DNA of 33,034 nt from Mycobacterium uberis (GTDB taxonomy: Bacteria > Actinomycetota > Actinomycetes > Mycobacteriales > Mycobacteriaceae), in contig NZ_QAYL01000030.1 of NCBI RefSeq assembly GCF_003408705.1, positions 1 to 33,034 on the forward strand. The letters are read 5' to 3'. A program made the position numbers and the translations under genes. Below, one piece after another: positions 10,458 to 19,549 of this stretch (its first letter is position 1; each line of letters begins with the position of its first letter). The notes beneath the pieces are model-generated. The model ran no database searches and was not told where the DNA came from. It worked only from the letters and a program-made list of their open reading frames with translations.

Positions 10458-10695
10458 GGACGATAAAGACGAGATGCGCTCAGCTACGCCTATTAATCAA
10501 CTTGGCTATGAAGCTTGCCGGGACAAGTTGATTGAAGTTGTGCAACTTTTGGAGAAGGGTGGGCTGGATCTCGATGCATCACTGAAACTCTGGGAAAAAG
10601 GCGAACAGCTTGCTAAAAGATGTGAAGAGCACCTAGCTGGCGCTCGCCAACGAATCGCCGATACACTCGCCGCTAGCCAGGCCGAAGAAGCCTGA
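10447..10695 (+). CDS. xseB: exodeoxyribonuclease VII small subunit XseB
   Basis: Small subunit of exonuclease VII; several copies bind the helical tail of XseA. The protein has 82 residues, the normal length, with the family signature [26 protein letters not shown] split over a helical hairpin and followed by [18 protein letters not shown]. The ATG at 10447 lies 11 nt inside the xseA reading frame, indicating translational coupling. It corresponds to Rv1107c. The dehydrogenase gene follows after about 50 nt and may be part of the same transcript. Confidence 0.95.
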   Translation: MVPKDDKDEMRSATPINQLGYEACRDKLIEVVQLLEKGGLDLDASLKLWEKGEQLAKRCEEHLAGARQRIADTLAASQAEEA

Positions 10696-10746
10696 TGCCG
10701 ACCGAAATAAGGATCGGTTTCCTTTCAACTGAAACACGTGTCAGTT

Positions 10747-11877
10747 ATGCTTCGCGACGTGGGTGACGCATCGTTGACGACCGAACTCGGTCGCGTCCTA
10801 GTCACCGGTGGTTCAGGCTTCCTCGGCGCCAATCTGGTGACCACCTTGCTGGACCGCGGATACCAGGTACGCTCTTTCGACCGTGCCCCGTCGCCGCTGC
10901 CGCAGCACCCACACCTGGAGCTGCTGCAAGGTGACATCACTGACAGGACGGCCTGTGCCGCAGCGATGGACGACATTGACACAGTGTTCCACACCGCGGC
11001 GGTCATCGAGCTGATGGGCGGCACCGCAGTGACCGACGAGTATCGACAGCGCAGCTACACGATCAACGTGGGCGGTACCGAAAACCTGGTCCACGCTGGA
11101 CAAAAGTCCGGAGTCAAACGGTTCGTCTACACCGCGTCCAACAGTGTGGTGATGGACGGCAGGCCCATCACTGACGGCGACGAAACAATGCCTTACACTA
11201 AGAGGCTCAGCGACCTCTACACCGAAACTAAAGTGGTCGCTGAGAAGTTCGTGCTCTCACAAAACGGCATCCCAGGTGACTGGGCCATGTTGACGTGTTC
11301 GATCCGGCCTAGTGGCATCTGGGGTTGCGGCGACCAGACAATGTTGCGCAAAGCATTCGAAAGCGTTGTGTCCGGTCACGTCAAAGTACTCATCGGTAAC
11401 AAGAACGCTAAACTGGACAACTCCTACGTACACAACCTGATTCACGGCTTCATCTTGGCTGCAAAACACCTGGTCCCAGGCGGCACTGCACCTGGGCAGG
11501 CCTACTTCATCAACGATGGCGAGCCGATCAACTTCTTCGACTTCGCGGAACCTATCATCAAGGCGTGTGGTGAAAATTGGCCACGGATGCGAGTCTCCGG
11601 CCGGCTGGTACGCGACGTGATGGCGGTGTGGCAGCAGTTACATTTCCGCTTCGGGCTGCCAAAGCCGCCGATAGAACCCCTTGCAGTGGAACGCGTTTAC
11701 CTCGACAACTACTTTTCCATCGCAAAGGCACGCAAGGATTTGGGCTACCGGCCACTACTCACTACCGAGCAGGCCATGACCGAATGCTTGCCTTATTACA
11801 CAAAGCTATTCGAGGAGATCAAGGCGGCGGCTAAGCCCCACTTGACATCCGTCGTCGCCACTCCACCACCCGAATAG
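10747..11877 (+). CDS. 3-beta-hydroxysteroid dehydrogenase/isomerase (Rv1106c-like)
   Basis: NAD-dependent extended short-chain dehydrogenase of the 3-beta-HSD family; the M. tuberculosis counterpart Rv1106c oxidises cholesterol to cholestenone. The Rossmann glycine motif TGGSGFLG is at residues 20-27. The acidic cofactor residue is in SFDRAP. The catalytic Y158-x-x-x-K162 is in LYTETK, with the serine in TASNSVV. Family blocks RPSGIWGCGDQTM and LDNSYVHNLIHGFILAA follow. I chose the ATG at 10747 (376 residues), which matches the M. tuberculosis N-terminus. An in-frame GTG nine bases upstream (10738) is the alternative. Retention is notable because leprosy bacilli have lost most cholesterol catabolism; oxidation without ring degradation fits what is published for M. 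leprae, but is inference here. Confidence 0.93.
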   Translation: MLRDVGDASLTTELGRVLVTGGSGFLGANLVTTLLDRGYQVRSFDRAPSPLPQHPHLELLQGDITDRTACAAAMDDIDTVFHTAAVIELMGGTAVTDEYRQRSYTINVGGTENLVHAGQKSGVKRFVYTASNSVVMDGRPITDGDETMPYTKRLSDLYTETKVVAEKFVLSQNGIPGDWAMLTCSIRPSGIWGCGDQTMLRKAFESVVSGHVKVLIGNKNAKLDNSYVHNLIHGFILAAKHLVPGGTAPGQAYFINDGEPINFFDFAEPIIKACGENWPRMRVSGRLVRDVMAVWQQLHFRFGLPKPPIEPLAVERVYLDNYFSIAKARKDLGYRPLLTTEQAMTECLPYYTKLFEEIKAAAKPHLTSVVATPPPE

Positions 11878-11939
11878 CCGGCACACAAACATCGAAAGAA
11901 ACTGCAAGCTTGCCAAATCTTTTCGGCTTAAGTCAAAGC

Positions 11940-12400
11940 CTAGACGAGGAACTCAACCACCCGCTTACGGGCCTCGTAGGCCGGCTGTATGTCGACTTCG
12001 CGGATCTCGTCGGCCAACGCCGAGTGCTCCCTCCGACCGAAACCGTATGCGTTTTCCGGGCGTGCGTCGATCTCAATCACCTCGAACGCGTCGCCGAGCC
12101 GCTGTTTGATCGTGGTAAATCGTTCGCGCAGTGACGTCTTACCCTCACCGAAACGGCAGGCCCACAGCGGACAAGCCCGCGTTGGCACAACGGTCAGGTA
12201 CAATGGCTAGCCTCGATTGGCTAAGCCTGTGATTGCTGCGGTTCGCGGTAATCAGCGGGAGTGGTGGCAACGATGCATCCGCTATCCGCCAGATAGCGTC
12301 CAGGGCCAGCACGCCGGGATAGACCCCGGGTATCTCGAGAATCAGCATCACCCCGGGGCCGGCGCCGGTGAACAGTTTCACCGACCCCCAGACAGGTTTG
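11940..12400 (-). pseudogene. coding-like fragments, family not recognised
   Basis: Two minus-strand open segments in different frames have mycobacterial-like composition. One (about 12380-12240) contains GVYPGVLALDAIWRIADASLP. The other (about 12190-11940) contains GKTSLRERFTTIKQRLGDAF followed by EVIEIDARPENAYGFGRREH. Together they look like one decayed gene downstream of the DUF4245 corpse, split by a frameshift near 12190. I cannot name it. It does not resemble the MazEF3, AI-2E transporter or esterase genes that sit here in M. tuberculosis (Rv1101c-Rv1105). Confidence 0.35.
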
Positions 12401-12408
12401 CTGGGGGT
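12384..12408 (-). terminator. hairpin downstream of the DUF4245 corpse
   Basis: ACCCCCAG (12384-12391) and CTGGGGGT (12401-12408) form a perfect 8-bp GC-rich stem with a 9-nt loop. It sits about 34 nt after the minus-strand stop of the DUF4245 remnant. There is no U-tract, as is common for mycobacterial terminators. Assignment as a terminator is by position and structure. Confidence 0.4.
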
Positions 12409-12441
12409 TCAATCACGCGGGTGCCCCTTTTTGGTCTGTCC

Positions 12442-12960
12442 TCAGCGCGCCGGCAACAGCAACTGTGATTGCGTCGCCGACGCCAGCGTCCGAAACTGGT
12501 CGGGGCTGCCAGCTCCGGTGACTGCGATCTGGGTAGGATCGACCGGGCTAGCGAGCCTGTTGGTCCACACTGACCTTGGTGACCACCCTGCTGTGGTCAT
12601 CCCCTTGATTGACCGCCAAGTTGGTACCCCGGTCATGATCGGATATGAAGGCGGATGGATCGAGACGACCAGCCTGTTCTCGTCGGCATTGCTCTGTGTC
12701 AGGCTCAGATACATTCTTGTTGGGATGATATGCCCCACAGTCTAAGGTAACCACGTGCAGCCGCTGATCAGTGGATAGTTCCGTACGCCCACCTTCGATA
12801 CCGCCATGGCAACCGGAGTTGGGTCGCCAGCCCGCGAGTAAACTCAGGCAGTCGAAACCGGAAACCCCAGCGCACAAACATCCGCTCGCAAGGCCGCTTC
12901 CGTGCCGTAGAGCATGAACCGAGTAGCCTAACCCCGCTGCATGGCTACTGTCGCTAGACC
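12442..12960 (-). pseudogene. DUF4245 protein remnant (Rv1100-like)
   Basis: Minus-strand corpse of a DUF4245 family protein (M. tuberculosis Rv1100, secreted or membrane-anchored, unknown function). Traced in order, the pieces are TEAALRADVCALGFPVS (about 12910-12855), then a stop and frameshift, then GWRPNSGCHGGIEGGRTELS and TDQRLHVVTLD (about 12830-12740). A further frameshift near 12735 leads to RMYLSLTQSNADENRLV and a C-terminus GAGSPDQFRTLASATQSQLLLPAR ending with TGA at 12442-12444. The N-terminal membrane anchor expected upstream is not recognisable. The gene diverges from glpX, as in M. tuberculosis. The loss is recent enough that most family motifs are still readable. Confidence 0.72.
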
Positions 12961-13019
12961 TATCATCGGCTAGAACCCAGCTCCAGGCGGCGGATTTACC
13001 TCTGAGACAATAACCAACC

Positions 13020-14087
13020 ATGACAGCTGAGGGCGACGGCTCGTTAGGACCCGATCCGCCAGCGCAGCCGCGCGGTGAAACACCAGACCGCAACCTGGCC
13101 ATGGAGCTTGTCCGTGTTACCGAAGCCGGTGCCATGGCCGCCGGCCGGTGGGTGGGCCGCGGCGACAAAGAGGGCGGCGACAGCGCGGCCGTTGACGCGA
13201 TACGCGCACTAGTGAACACAGTCTCGATGCGTGGTGTCGTTGTTATCGGCGAAGGCGAGAAAGACCATGCGCCGATGCTGTACAACGGCGAAGAAGTCGG
13301 CAACGGTGACGGGCCAAACTGCGATTTTGCTGTCGATCCGATTGACGGCACCACGCTGATGAGTAAAGGCATGCCCAATGCCATCTCGGTGCTGGCGGTC
13401 GCTGATCGGGGTGCGATGTTCGACCCGTCGGCGGTATTCTACATGAACAAGATCGCTGTGGGGCCTGACGCGACGCATGTGTTGGACATCACTGCACCGA
13501 TCGCCGAGAACATTCGGGCCGTCGCCAAGGTCAAAAACTTGTCGATGCGGGACATGACTGTGTGCATCCTGGACCGACCGCGGCACGCCCAGCTGATCTA
13601 CGATGTCCGCACCACCGGCGCCCGGATCCGGCTGATCACCGACGGCGACATCGCTGGCGCGATCTCCGCGTGCCGGCCCCAATCGGGCACCGACATGTTG
13701 GCCGGCGTCGGTGGCACGCCGGAAGGCATCATCGCGGCCGCGGCGATCCGGTGTATGGGCGGGGCTATCCAAGCCCAACTCACGCCACTCGATGAGGTTG
13801 AACGCCACAAAGCTCTCGACGCCGGCTACGACCTAAGCCGGATTTTGACCACCGAAGACCTAGTTTCCGGGGAAAACGTCTTTTTCTGCGCCACCGGAGT
13901 CACCGACGGCGACCTGCTCAAGGGAGTACGCTACTCTGCCGGCGGCTGTACCACCCAGTCAATCGTGATGCGTTCGAAGTCGGGCACCGTTCGGATGGTC
14001 GAGGCCTACCACCGGCTTTCCAAGCTCAATGAATACTCCGCCATCGACTTCACCGGCGATAACAATGCCGCCTACCCCCTGCCGTAA
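13020..14087 (+). CDS. glpX: class II fructose-1,6-bisphosphatase GlpX
   Basis: Hydrolyses fructose-1,6-bisphosphate to fructose-6-phosphate, the committed gluconeogenic step; GlpX (Rv1099c) is the main enzyme of this class in mycobacteria. The protein has 355 residues. Metal and substrate motifs are [13 protein letters not shown] (E78, E80 and D82 region) and AVDPIDGTT (D106, D109). The N-terminal block [18 protein letters not shown] matches the enterobacterial ELAIEFSRVTE start, and a 27-residue low-complexity leader precedes it. The ATG at 13020 is used; M28 is a possible later start. fum follows after 27 nt on the same strand, as in M. tuberculosis, implying an operon. The promoter must lie in the decayed sequence left of 13020. 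Confidence 0.97.
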   Translation: MTAEGDGSLGPDPPAQPRGETPDRNLAMELVRVTEAGAMAAGRWVGRGDKEGGDSAAVDAIRALVNTVSMRGVVVIGEGEKDHAPMLYNGEEVGNGDGPNCDFAVDPIDGTTLMSKGMPNAISVLAVADRGAMFDPSAVFYMNKIAVGPDATHVLDITAPIAENIRAVAKVKNLSMRDMTVCILDRPRHAQLIYDVRTTGARIRLITDGDIAGAISACRPQSGTDMLAGVGGTPEGIIAAAAIRCMGGAIQAQLTPLDEVERHKALDAGYDLSRILTTEDLVSGENVFFCATGVTDGDLLKGVRYSAGGCTTQSIVMRSKSGTVRMVEAYHRLSKLNEYSAIDFTGDNNAAYPLP

Positions 14088-14114
14088 CCACACAACGAAG
14101 AGGACCCGAATATC

Positions 14115-15521
14115 ATGGCCAACAGCGCCGAATACCGCATCGAGCACGACACCATGGGCGAGATCCAGGTACCGGCAAAAACGTTGTGGCGGGCGCAAAC
14201 CCAGCGTGCGGTGGAGAATTTCCCAATCTCCGGTCGGGGTTTGGAGCGCACCCAGATCCGCGCGTTGGGCCTGCTGAAGGGCGCCTGCGCTCAGGTCAAC
14301 AAAGACTTGGGCTTGCTGGCGCCGGACAAAGCTGCCGCAATCATCGCCGCGGCGGCTGAGATCGCCGATGGCCGCCACGATGATCAGTTTCCGATCGACG
14401 TTTTCCAAACCGGATCCGGCACAAGCTCCAACATGAACACCAACGAAGTGATCGCCAGCATCGCGGCGGCCAACAATGTCACGGTGCACCCCAACGACGA
14501 CGTCAACATGTCACAGTCGTCGAACGACACTTTCCCGACCGCAACCCATATCGCGGCTACCGAAGCCACGATACGCCATCTAATTCCAGCGCTACAAGAG
14601 CTGCACACCGCATTGGCGACCAAGGCCCGCGAGTGGCACACGGTGGTCAAATCGGGTCGCACGCACTTGATGGACGCCGTTCCGGTAACGCTCGGTCAGG
14701 AGTTCGGCGGATACGCCCGCCAAATCGAGGCCGGAATCGAGCGCGTGCGCGCAACGCTGCCGCGGCTGGGTGAACTGGCGATCGGTGGCACTGCGGTGGG
14801 CACCGGTCTCAACGCCCCCGATGACTTTGGCGCTAAGGTAGTCGAGACACTGATCGCTGCGACAGGTCTAACCGAACTGCGAACTGCAACAAACTCTTTC
14901 GAGGCACAGGCCGCACGCGACGGGTTGGTAGAAGCATCCGGAGCGCTGCGCACTATCGCGGTGTCACTGACTAAGATTGCCAACGACATTCGGTGGATGG
15001 GATCCGGCCCGCTAACCGGCCTGGCCGAGATCCAACTGCCAGACCTGCAACCAGGTAGCTCGATCATGCCAGGCAAGGTGAACCCGATTCTTCCGGAGGC
15101 AGTTACACAGGTCGCCGCGCAGGTGATCGGCAATGATGCCGCCGTTACTTGGGGCGGTGCAAACGGGGCCTTTGAACTCAACGTTTACATCCCGATGATG
15201 ACCCGCAACATATTGGAGTCGTACCAGCTGCTGACCAATGTGTCCAGGCTGTTTGCGGAGCGCTGCATTACGGGGCTTTCCGCCAACGTCGAGCACCTGC
15301 GCGAGCTGGCCGAGTCGTCGCCGTCGATTGTGACGCCCTTGAATCCGGCCATCGGCTACGAGGAGGCCGCCGCGGTGGTCAAGCAGGCACTCAGGGAACG
15401 CAAGACCATCCGCCAGACCGTCATCGATCGCGGCCTGATCGGGGACAAGCTTCCCCTCGAGGAGCTGGACCGTAGACTTGATGTGCTGACGATGGCAAAG
15501 GCTAAATCAGCTAATTCCTAA
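14115..15521 (+). CDS. fum: class II fumarate hydratase
   Basis: Reversible hydration of fumarate to L-malate in the TCA cycle; a tetrameric, iron-independent class II (FumC-type) enzyme. The protein has 468 residues. The fumarase/aspartase signature [11 protein letters not shown] is at residues 314-324. The substrate-binding blocks [14 protein letters not shown] and [12 protein letters not shown] and the catalytic-histidine block SGRTHLMDA (H184) are all intact. The ATG at 14115 is preceded by a purine-rich AAGAGGA at about 14097-14103. It is the second gene of the glpX-fum unit and corresponds to Rv1098c. Sequence after the stop at 15521 is decayed, so the Rv1097c position is empty. Confidence 0.97.
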   Translation: MANSAEYRIEHDTMGEIQVPAKTLWRAQTQRAVENFPISGRGLERTQIRALGLLKGACAQVNKDLGLLAPDKAAAIIAAAAEIADGRHDDQFPIDVFQTGSGTSSNMNTNEVIASIAAANNVTVHPNDDVNMSQSSNDTFPTATHIAATEATIRHLIPALQELHTALATKAREWHTVVKSGRTHLMDAVPVTLGQEFGGYARQIEAGIERVRATLPRLGELAIGGTAVGTGLNAPDDFGAKVVETLIAATGLTELRTATNSFEAQAARDGLVEASGALRTIAVSLTKIANDIRWMGSGPLTGLAEIQLPDLQPGSSIMPGKVNPILPEAVTQVAAQVIGNDAAVTWGGANGAFELNVYIPMMTRNILESYQLLTNVSRLFAERCITGLSANVEHLRELAESSPSIVTPLNPAIGYEEAAAVVKQALRERKTIRQTVIDRGLIGDKLPLEELDRRLDVLTMAKAKSANS

Positions 15522-17108
15522 GAGAATTCAAGAGTTAGTCCAGGGCAGCAGGCACCAAGACCGGCGTAGCCTTCGAGCGCCCATTCAGCACCGTGGAACA
15601 GCGTTCGACCCAGTGCTCTCGCTCAGCTCTCCGCTAGCTCGGTCGATGGCTGTTCATAAACACGCGATCCGGAGCTCTGAGGCTTTGGCACGGTCAGCTA
15701 GCTGTGCGTCCTCATTGACACCGTCACCGATAACGATATACGGATGCCGATTTTCGGCACCGACGTTGCCTGCAAAGATTCAACCTGACGAAACACCAAT
15801 GCCGAAAGCCAGCATAGGAAGCTATATTATAACTCATTGCCCAGAATACGTGCCGGCTGCCAAGGCCGCCGACGCAGGTTGGTTGGTCCGCGGCGGCGCA
15901 ACAAATACGGCCAATGCGGTGTCACCAACGAACTTATTTATCAGCCCCTGCTATTCGCCAACGGCGCCGACAACGATCCGGAAAAGCCATTGAAAACTTC
16001 GGCAACCTCTTGTGACAGGCAGCTATTCGCGGGCTGCATCGATCCCACTATGCAGATGAAAAGAACTGCGTCCCCAACCGCACTCTCCTACAGCGACGCA
16101 CCCTCCTCAATGGCGCGGTGAGCGACCTCCGTCCCAACATAACTCACGCAACCGGTCACGTTCAGCAAGTCCGACCATCATACGGTTGCATCCGGTTTGC
16201 AGACACCCAATACTGGAGCGCTCGTAGACATCGACATACGTTCCATGCGGCCACGCTCGACCTCGGCCATAATGTCGACAACCCTGCTGATTGGATCCGA
16301 CATGGATTTCGAACGTCAGGATCATGGTCGGCAGCCTGAGAAACAACACTGCCAGTAGACACCACCAACAGCGGCACATCCAATAACACAAACTTCTGAA
16401 TGAGCCAGCCGTATTTATACAATAACGACAAAGACCACGGTAGCCTTGATAGGAAAAGCGCTGTACAGGAACCACAGAAGAATCAGTCGCGCTAACACAC
16501 CGGGCATCGCCAGACGAGGCTCGGAACCCGAGCATAGCGACCCGCATAGTCGACCGTAGGGTGCGCTGCATGAGCAGCAGACCGATATCCGCGGTGGCCG
16601 GTCCACCGAACAATAGGGGGTAGCAAAAACGGTGTCCGGTCAGCACAATTCAGCAATATCAATATACTGTCACCCAGGCCCCAGGTGGAAAACAGGATTG
16701 CCGACTGGCATCCCGGAATGTTCATTACTATGTCTCGTTGATCCGGGGTCGGCTACTCCTCCGCGACAAACCAGCCCAGCGTGGGAATCAAGCTCAGCCA
16801 GACCCTCTAACCGACGCTGACGGCCCCCAGTGCCAGCAAAGCGACGATAATGCCGGTGTCCTTCCGAGTTAGGCATGGCCCCTGAGTGGAAACCAAAACG
16901 GCATATGCGCCGATGGCGGGAAAACGTAGACTATGGCGAAGTCGACAGCATACTTAATCGACAATCCGCGAACCGTCTTTCGCTGACCTTTGTGCTTCCC
17001 GCCGGATCTAGCCGCAAGATTCCGCTGTCGCTGCGTGCCCTAACCCAGAACACACCACCCTGCCTTGCTCACTATAACAATTAACTGCACGTATATTGCG
17101 GGCCCATC
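15522..17108. other. 1.6-kb decayed region between fum and the deacetylase
   Basis: No intact gene. In M. tuberculosis a proline/glycine-rich membrane protein gene (Rv1097c) lies here; I could not recognise it. On the minus strand, between about 16870 and 16120, hydrophobic segments occur in alternating frames, for example TGIIVALLALGAVSVG near 16860 and GVLARLILLWFLYSAFPIK near 16500. They suggest an erased multi-span membrane protein of unknown family. Long open frames at 16107-16646 (minus) and 15613-15993 (plus) have implausible compositions and were not called. Confidence 0.4.
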
Positions 17109-17984
17109 TTAGGCGCCGTCATTAGGCCCGCCTGAGTTTTGGCCGACAATATCGGTTATCGGAAAGTTGGGCATCGGCTTGGGCGACGGGGTGTTGGGCA
17201 ACGCGGGGATCTCGCTTGCCGGAATGTCATGAAGCTGGTTAACAGGTGGGCCATTCTCCCGACTACCGTAACTGCTGCCGGGCGTCCGCGGCCCAAGCAA
17301 TTCGGTGACTGTCACCAGTCGGTAACCGTTAGCCTTGAGCACCGGGATGAACTGATACACTAAATCGACAGTGCTCGAGTATGTGTCATGGAATAACACT
17401 ACCGAACTTGGCTTAATCCGTGTCATCAACATATAACGCGTTGCGGCTGTATTAAAGTCATTAACCCAGTCAAAAGGAATTATATCCCAAAGGATTTCGG
17501 CTTGTCCATAGCGACCAGCGACCTGGCGCACCACGTCATTAGACAATCCGCCGGCAGGACGCCACAGTGTCGGCACCCGTCCGGTTGCCGCGGTAATCGC
17601 ATCGTTAGCCTTGGAGAACTGGTCGGCGATGTCTTCGAGAGGAACCGTCGTCATGTTAGGGTGTTCCCACGTGTGGCTGCCGATCTCCATACCCGCATCG
17701 GCAATACGCTTGGCTCCCGCCTGGTTGGCTGCCACCTTATTGCCGATCAGGAAAAACGTGGCCTTGGCGTCGTTTTTCTTCAGGATTTGCACAAGCCGGT
17801 CGGTGTACGGCCCTGGCCCATCGTCGAACGTCAGTGCGACACACTTGACCTGTGTACAATTGACACCATCGGCACCCGTCACATGGCCGGTAAAGGCGCC
17901 AATCACCAGCACTGCCCCGGCAGTTACGACGCCGAAGACGGTCCGCCAATAGCACCAGACCTGGGTGTCTGGTCGTTTCAACAC
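17109..17984 (-). CDS. NodB-type polysaccharide deacetylase (Rv1096-like)
   Basis: Carbohydrate esterase family 4 enzyme. The M. tuberculosis counterpart Rv1096 has been described as a peptidoglycan N-deacetylase; metal-dependent removal of acetyl groups from amino sugars is the family reaction. The protein has 291 residues. Residues 12-36 form an uncleaved-anchor or signal-like hydrophobic segment, placing the catalytic domain outside the membrane. Motif 1 TFDDGP (D54, D55), motif 2 SHTWEHPN (H104, H108), motif 3 WRPAGG (R142; more often RPPYG or RPPFG), a motif 4 region around WDIIPFDW, and motif 5 LFHDT (H199, D200) are all present. The C-terminal 50 residues are proline-rich. The start is GTG at 17982-17984. 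phoH2 ends 60 bp upstream on the same strand. Confidence 0.9.
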   Translation of the reverse strand: MLKRPDTQVWCYWRTVFGVVTAGAVLVIGAFTGHVTGADGVNCTQVKCVALTFDDGPGPYTDRLVQILKKNDAKATFFLIGNKVAANQAGAKRIADAGMEIGSHTWEHPNMTTVPLEDIADQFSKANDAITAATGRVPTLWRPAGGLSNDVVRQVAGRYGQAEILWDIIPFDWVNDFNTAATRYMLMTRIKPSSVVLFHDTYSSTVDLVYQFIPVLKANGYRLVTVTELLGPRTPGSSYGSRENGPPVNQLHDIPASEIPALPNTPSPKPMPNFPITDIVGQNSGGPNDGA

Positions 17985-18043
17985 GGATGGGAGTCTACCT
18001 GCGATAGCACACTTAAACCCTGTTTAGGGCGCGTCAGGACCAG

Positions 18044-19345
18044 TCAGTGCGGCCCGGCAATCTCCTCAAGCATCTCGGTGACCAACGCCGCAATTGGCGA
18101 CCGCTCGCTGCGCTGCAGAGTGACGTGGGCAAACAGCGGATGGCCTTTAAGCTTCTCGATCACTGCCGCCACGCCATCGTGGCGGCCGACACGCAGGTTG
18201 TCGCGCTGGGCGATGTCGTGAGTCAACACCACCCGCGATCCCACACCCAGCCTGGACAACACCGTCAGCAGAACATTGCGCTCAAGTGACTGTGCCTCGT
18301 CGACAATGACGAATGAGTCATGCAACGAACGACCCCGAATGTAGGTCAACGGCAGCACTTCGAGCATGCCCCGGGCGAGAACCTCTTCAAGCACAGCAGG
18401 ACTGGCCAGGCCTTCGAGAGTGTCGAAGACAGCCTGTGCCCACGGGCCCATCTTCTCGCTCTCACTGCCCGGCAAATAACCCAACTCTTGGCCGCCGACA
18501 GCGTATAACGGGCGGAAGACCACCACCTTGCGGTGAGTCCGCCGCTCCAGCACTGCCTCCAAACCGGCGCATAGTGCCAGCGCCGACTTGCCGGTGCCGG
18601 CTTTGCCGCCCAACGACACGATACCCACCGACTCATCAAGGAGCAGGTCGAGCGCGACGCGCTGCTCAGCGGAACGACCACGCAGCCCGAACACTTCCCG
18701 GTCACCGCGAATCAGCTGGACTCGTTTGGCAGCGGTGACGCGGCCCAGTGCATGGGAGTTGCCGCCCAGTAGCCGAATCCCGGTATGGCAAGGCAGGTCC
18801 CTGGCTTCGTCCAGGTCGATCTCGCCTTCGGTGAATAGTGTGCCGATGCTTTCCGCGCAGGTCTCAATCTCGTGCATTCCAGACCAGCCGGAAGCAACGA
18901 CATCCTGCGCGTGGTACTCGTCGGCAGCGAGTCCGACCGCGGCGGCCTTGACACGAAGTGGGATATCCTTGCTGACCAGCGTGACCCGCCGACCTTCGGC
19001 GGCGAGGTTGGTAGCGCAGCTCAAGATCCGGGAATCGTTACTGTCGGTGCGAAAACCGGCGGGCAGCACCGTGGGATCCGAATGGTTAAGCTCGACGTGC
19101 AACGTCCCGCCTTGTGTTCCGACCGGTATGGGCTGATCCAGCCGCCCGTGCTCGAGTCGAAGATCATCGAACAGACGCAACGCCTGGCGGGCGAACCACC
19201 CCAGCTCGTGGTGGTGGCGTTTGGCCTCTAATTCACTGATTACCACCAGCGGCACCACCACTTCGTGTTCGGCGAACCGACTACACGCCCAGGGATCAGA
19301 CAACAGCACGGAGGTGTCAAGCACATATGTCCGGATATCGGTCAC
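18044..19345 (-). CDS. phoH2: PhoH2: PIN-domain RNase fused to PhoH ATPase
   Basis: PhoH2 proteins couple a PIN ribonuclease domain to a PhoH P-loop ATPase and act as RNA helicase/ribonucleases in mycobacteria. The protein has 433 residues, identical in length to Rv1095. The PIN domain (about 1-150) shows YVLDTS (D10), ISELE (E38), TDSNDSRIL (D104) and VSKDIPL (D127), the usual acidic set. The ATPase domain has Walker [13 protein letters not shown] (about 245-256) and Walker [10 protein letters not shown], with the sensor-like [14 protein letters not shown] near the C-terminus. I chose the GTG at 19343-19345 because GAGGAG lies 7 nt upstream and the protein then starts as in M. tuberculosis. 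An open frame continues 62 codons further, through a 21-bp hairpin, with junk composition. Confidence 0.96.
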   Translation of the reverse strand: MTDIRTYVLDTSVLLSDPWACSRFAEHEVVVPLVVISELEAKRHHHELGWFARQALRLFDDLRLEHGRLDQPIPVGTQGGTLHVELNHSDPTVLPAGFRTDSNDSRILSCATNLAAEGRRVTLVSKDIPLRVKAAAVGLAADEYHAQDVVASGWSGMHEIETCAESIGTLFTEGEIDLDEARDLPCHTGIRLLGGNSHALGRVTAAKRVQLIRGDREVFGLRGRSAEQRVALDLLLDESVGIVSLGGKAGTGKSALALCAGLEAVLERRTHRKVVVFRPLYAVGGQELGYLPGSESEKMGPWAQAVFDTLEGLASPAVLEEVLARGMLEVLPLTYIRGRSLHDSFVIVDEAQSLERNVLLTVLSRLGVGSRVVLTHDIAQRDNLRVGRHDGVAAVIEKLKGHPLFAHVTLQRSERSPIAALVTEMLEEIAGPH

Positions 19346-19398
19346 AGAGCGCTCCTCAAGATCAGGGCGCCGGTGCGGACCAGCACGAGCATGTCGAC

Positions 19399-19446
19399 GG
19401 TTACTACAACACCAGGACCGGGCCAGGTCCTGGTGTTGTAGTAACC
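19399..19446. repeat. perfect 21-bp inverted repeat, 6-nt loop
   Basis: 19399-19419 is the exact reverse complement of 19426-19446, with loop GGGCCA. The core arm reads TTACTACAACACCAGGACC. It lies in the gap between desA2 (stop at 19550) and phoH2 (start at 19345), both read leftward, so the transcript would fold into a very stable hairpin 53 nt before the phoH2 start codon. No U-tract follows. It could be an intrinsic terminator for desA2, a 5'-UTR regulatory stem for phoH2, or a processing signal. Confidence 0.9.
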
Positions 19447-19549
19447 AGAGGTGCCGCCCTGGCAGCAGAGCATGTCGCTGGCCATCGAATACGACGCTAC
19501 TCTTGTGACCGTGCGGCCGCTTAGCAGGCACGCCGAGACGAGAATCGAC

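Noticed and set aside
12548..13384. 278-aa minus-strand ORF overlapping the 5' half of glpX
   Set aside because: The right part is antisense to glpX; the left part is one frame of the DUF4245 corpse. The fusion is accidental.
16107..16646. 179-aa minus-strand ORF in the fum-deacetylase gap
   Set aside because: Unusual Cys/Tyr/Arg-rich composition, overlapping open frames on both strands, and hydrophobic segments that read better in a neighbouring frame. Treated as decayed DNA.
19346..19531. 62-codon N-terminal extension of phoH2
   Set aside because: It runs through the 21-bp hairpin with junk composition; the GTG at 19345 has a good Shine-Dalgarno and gives the conserved N-terminus.
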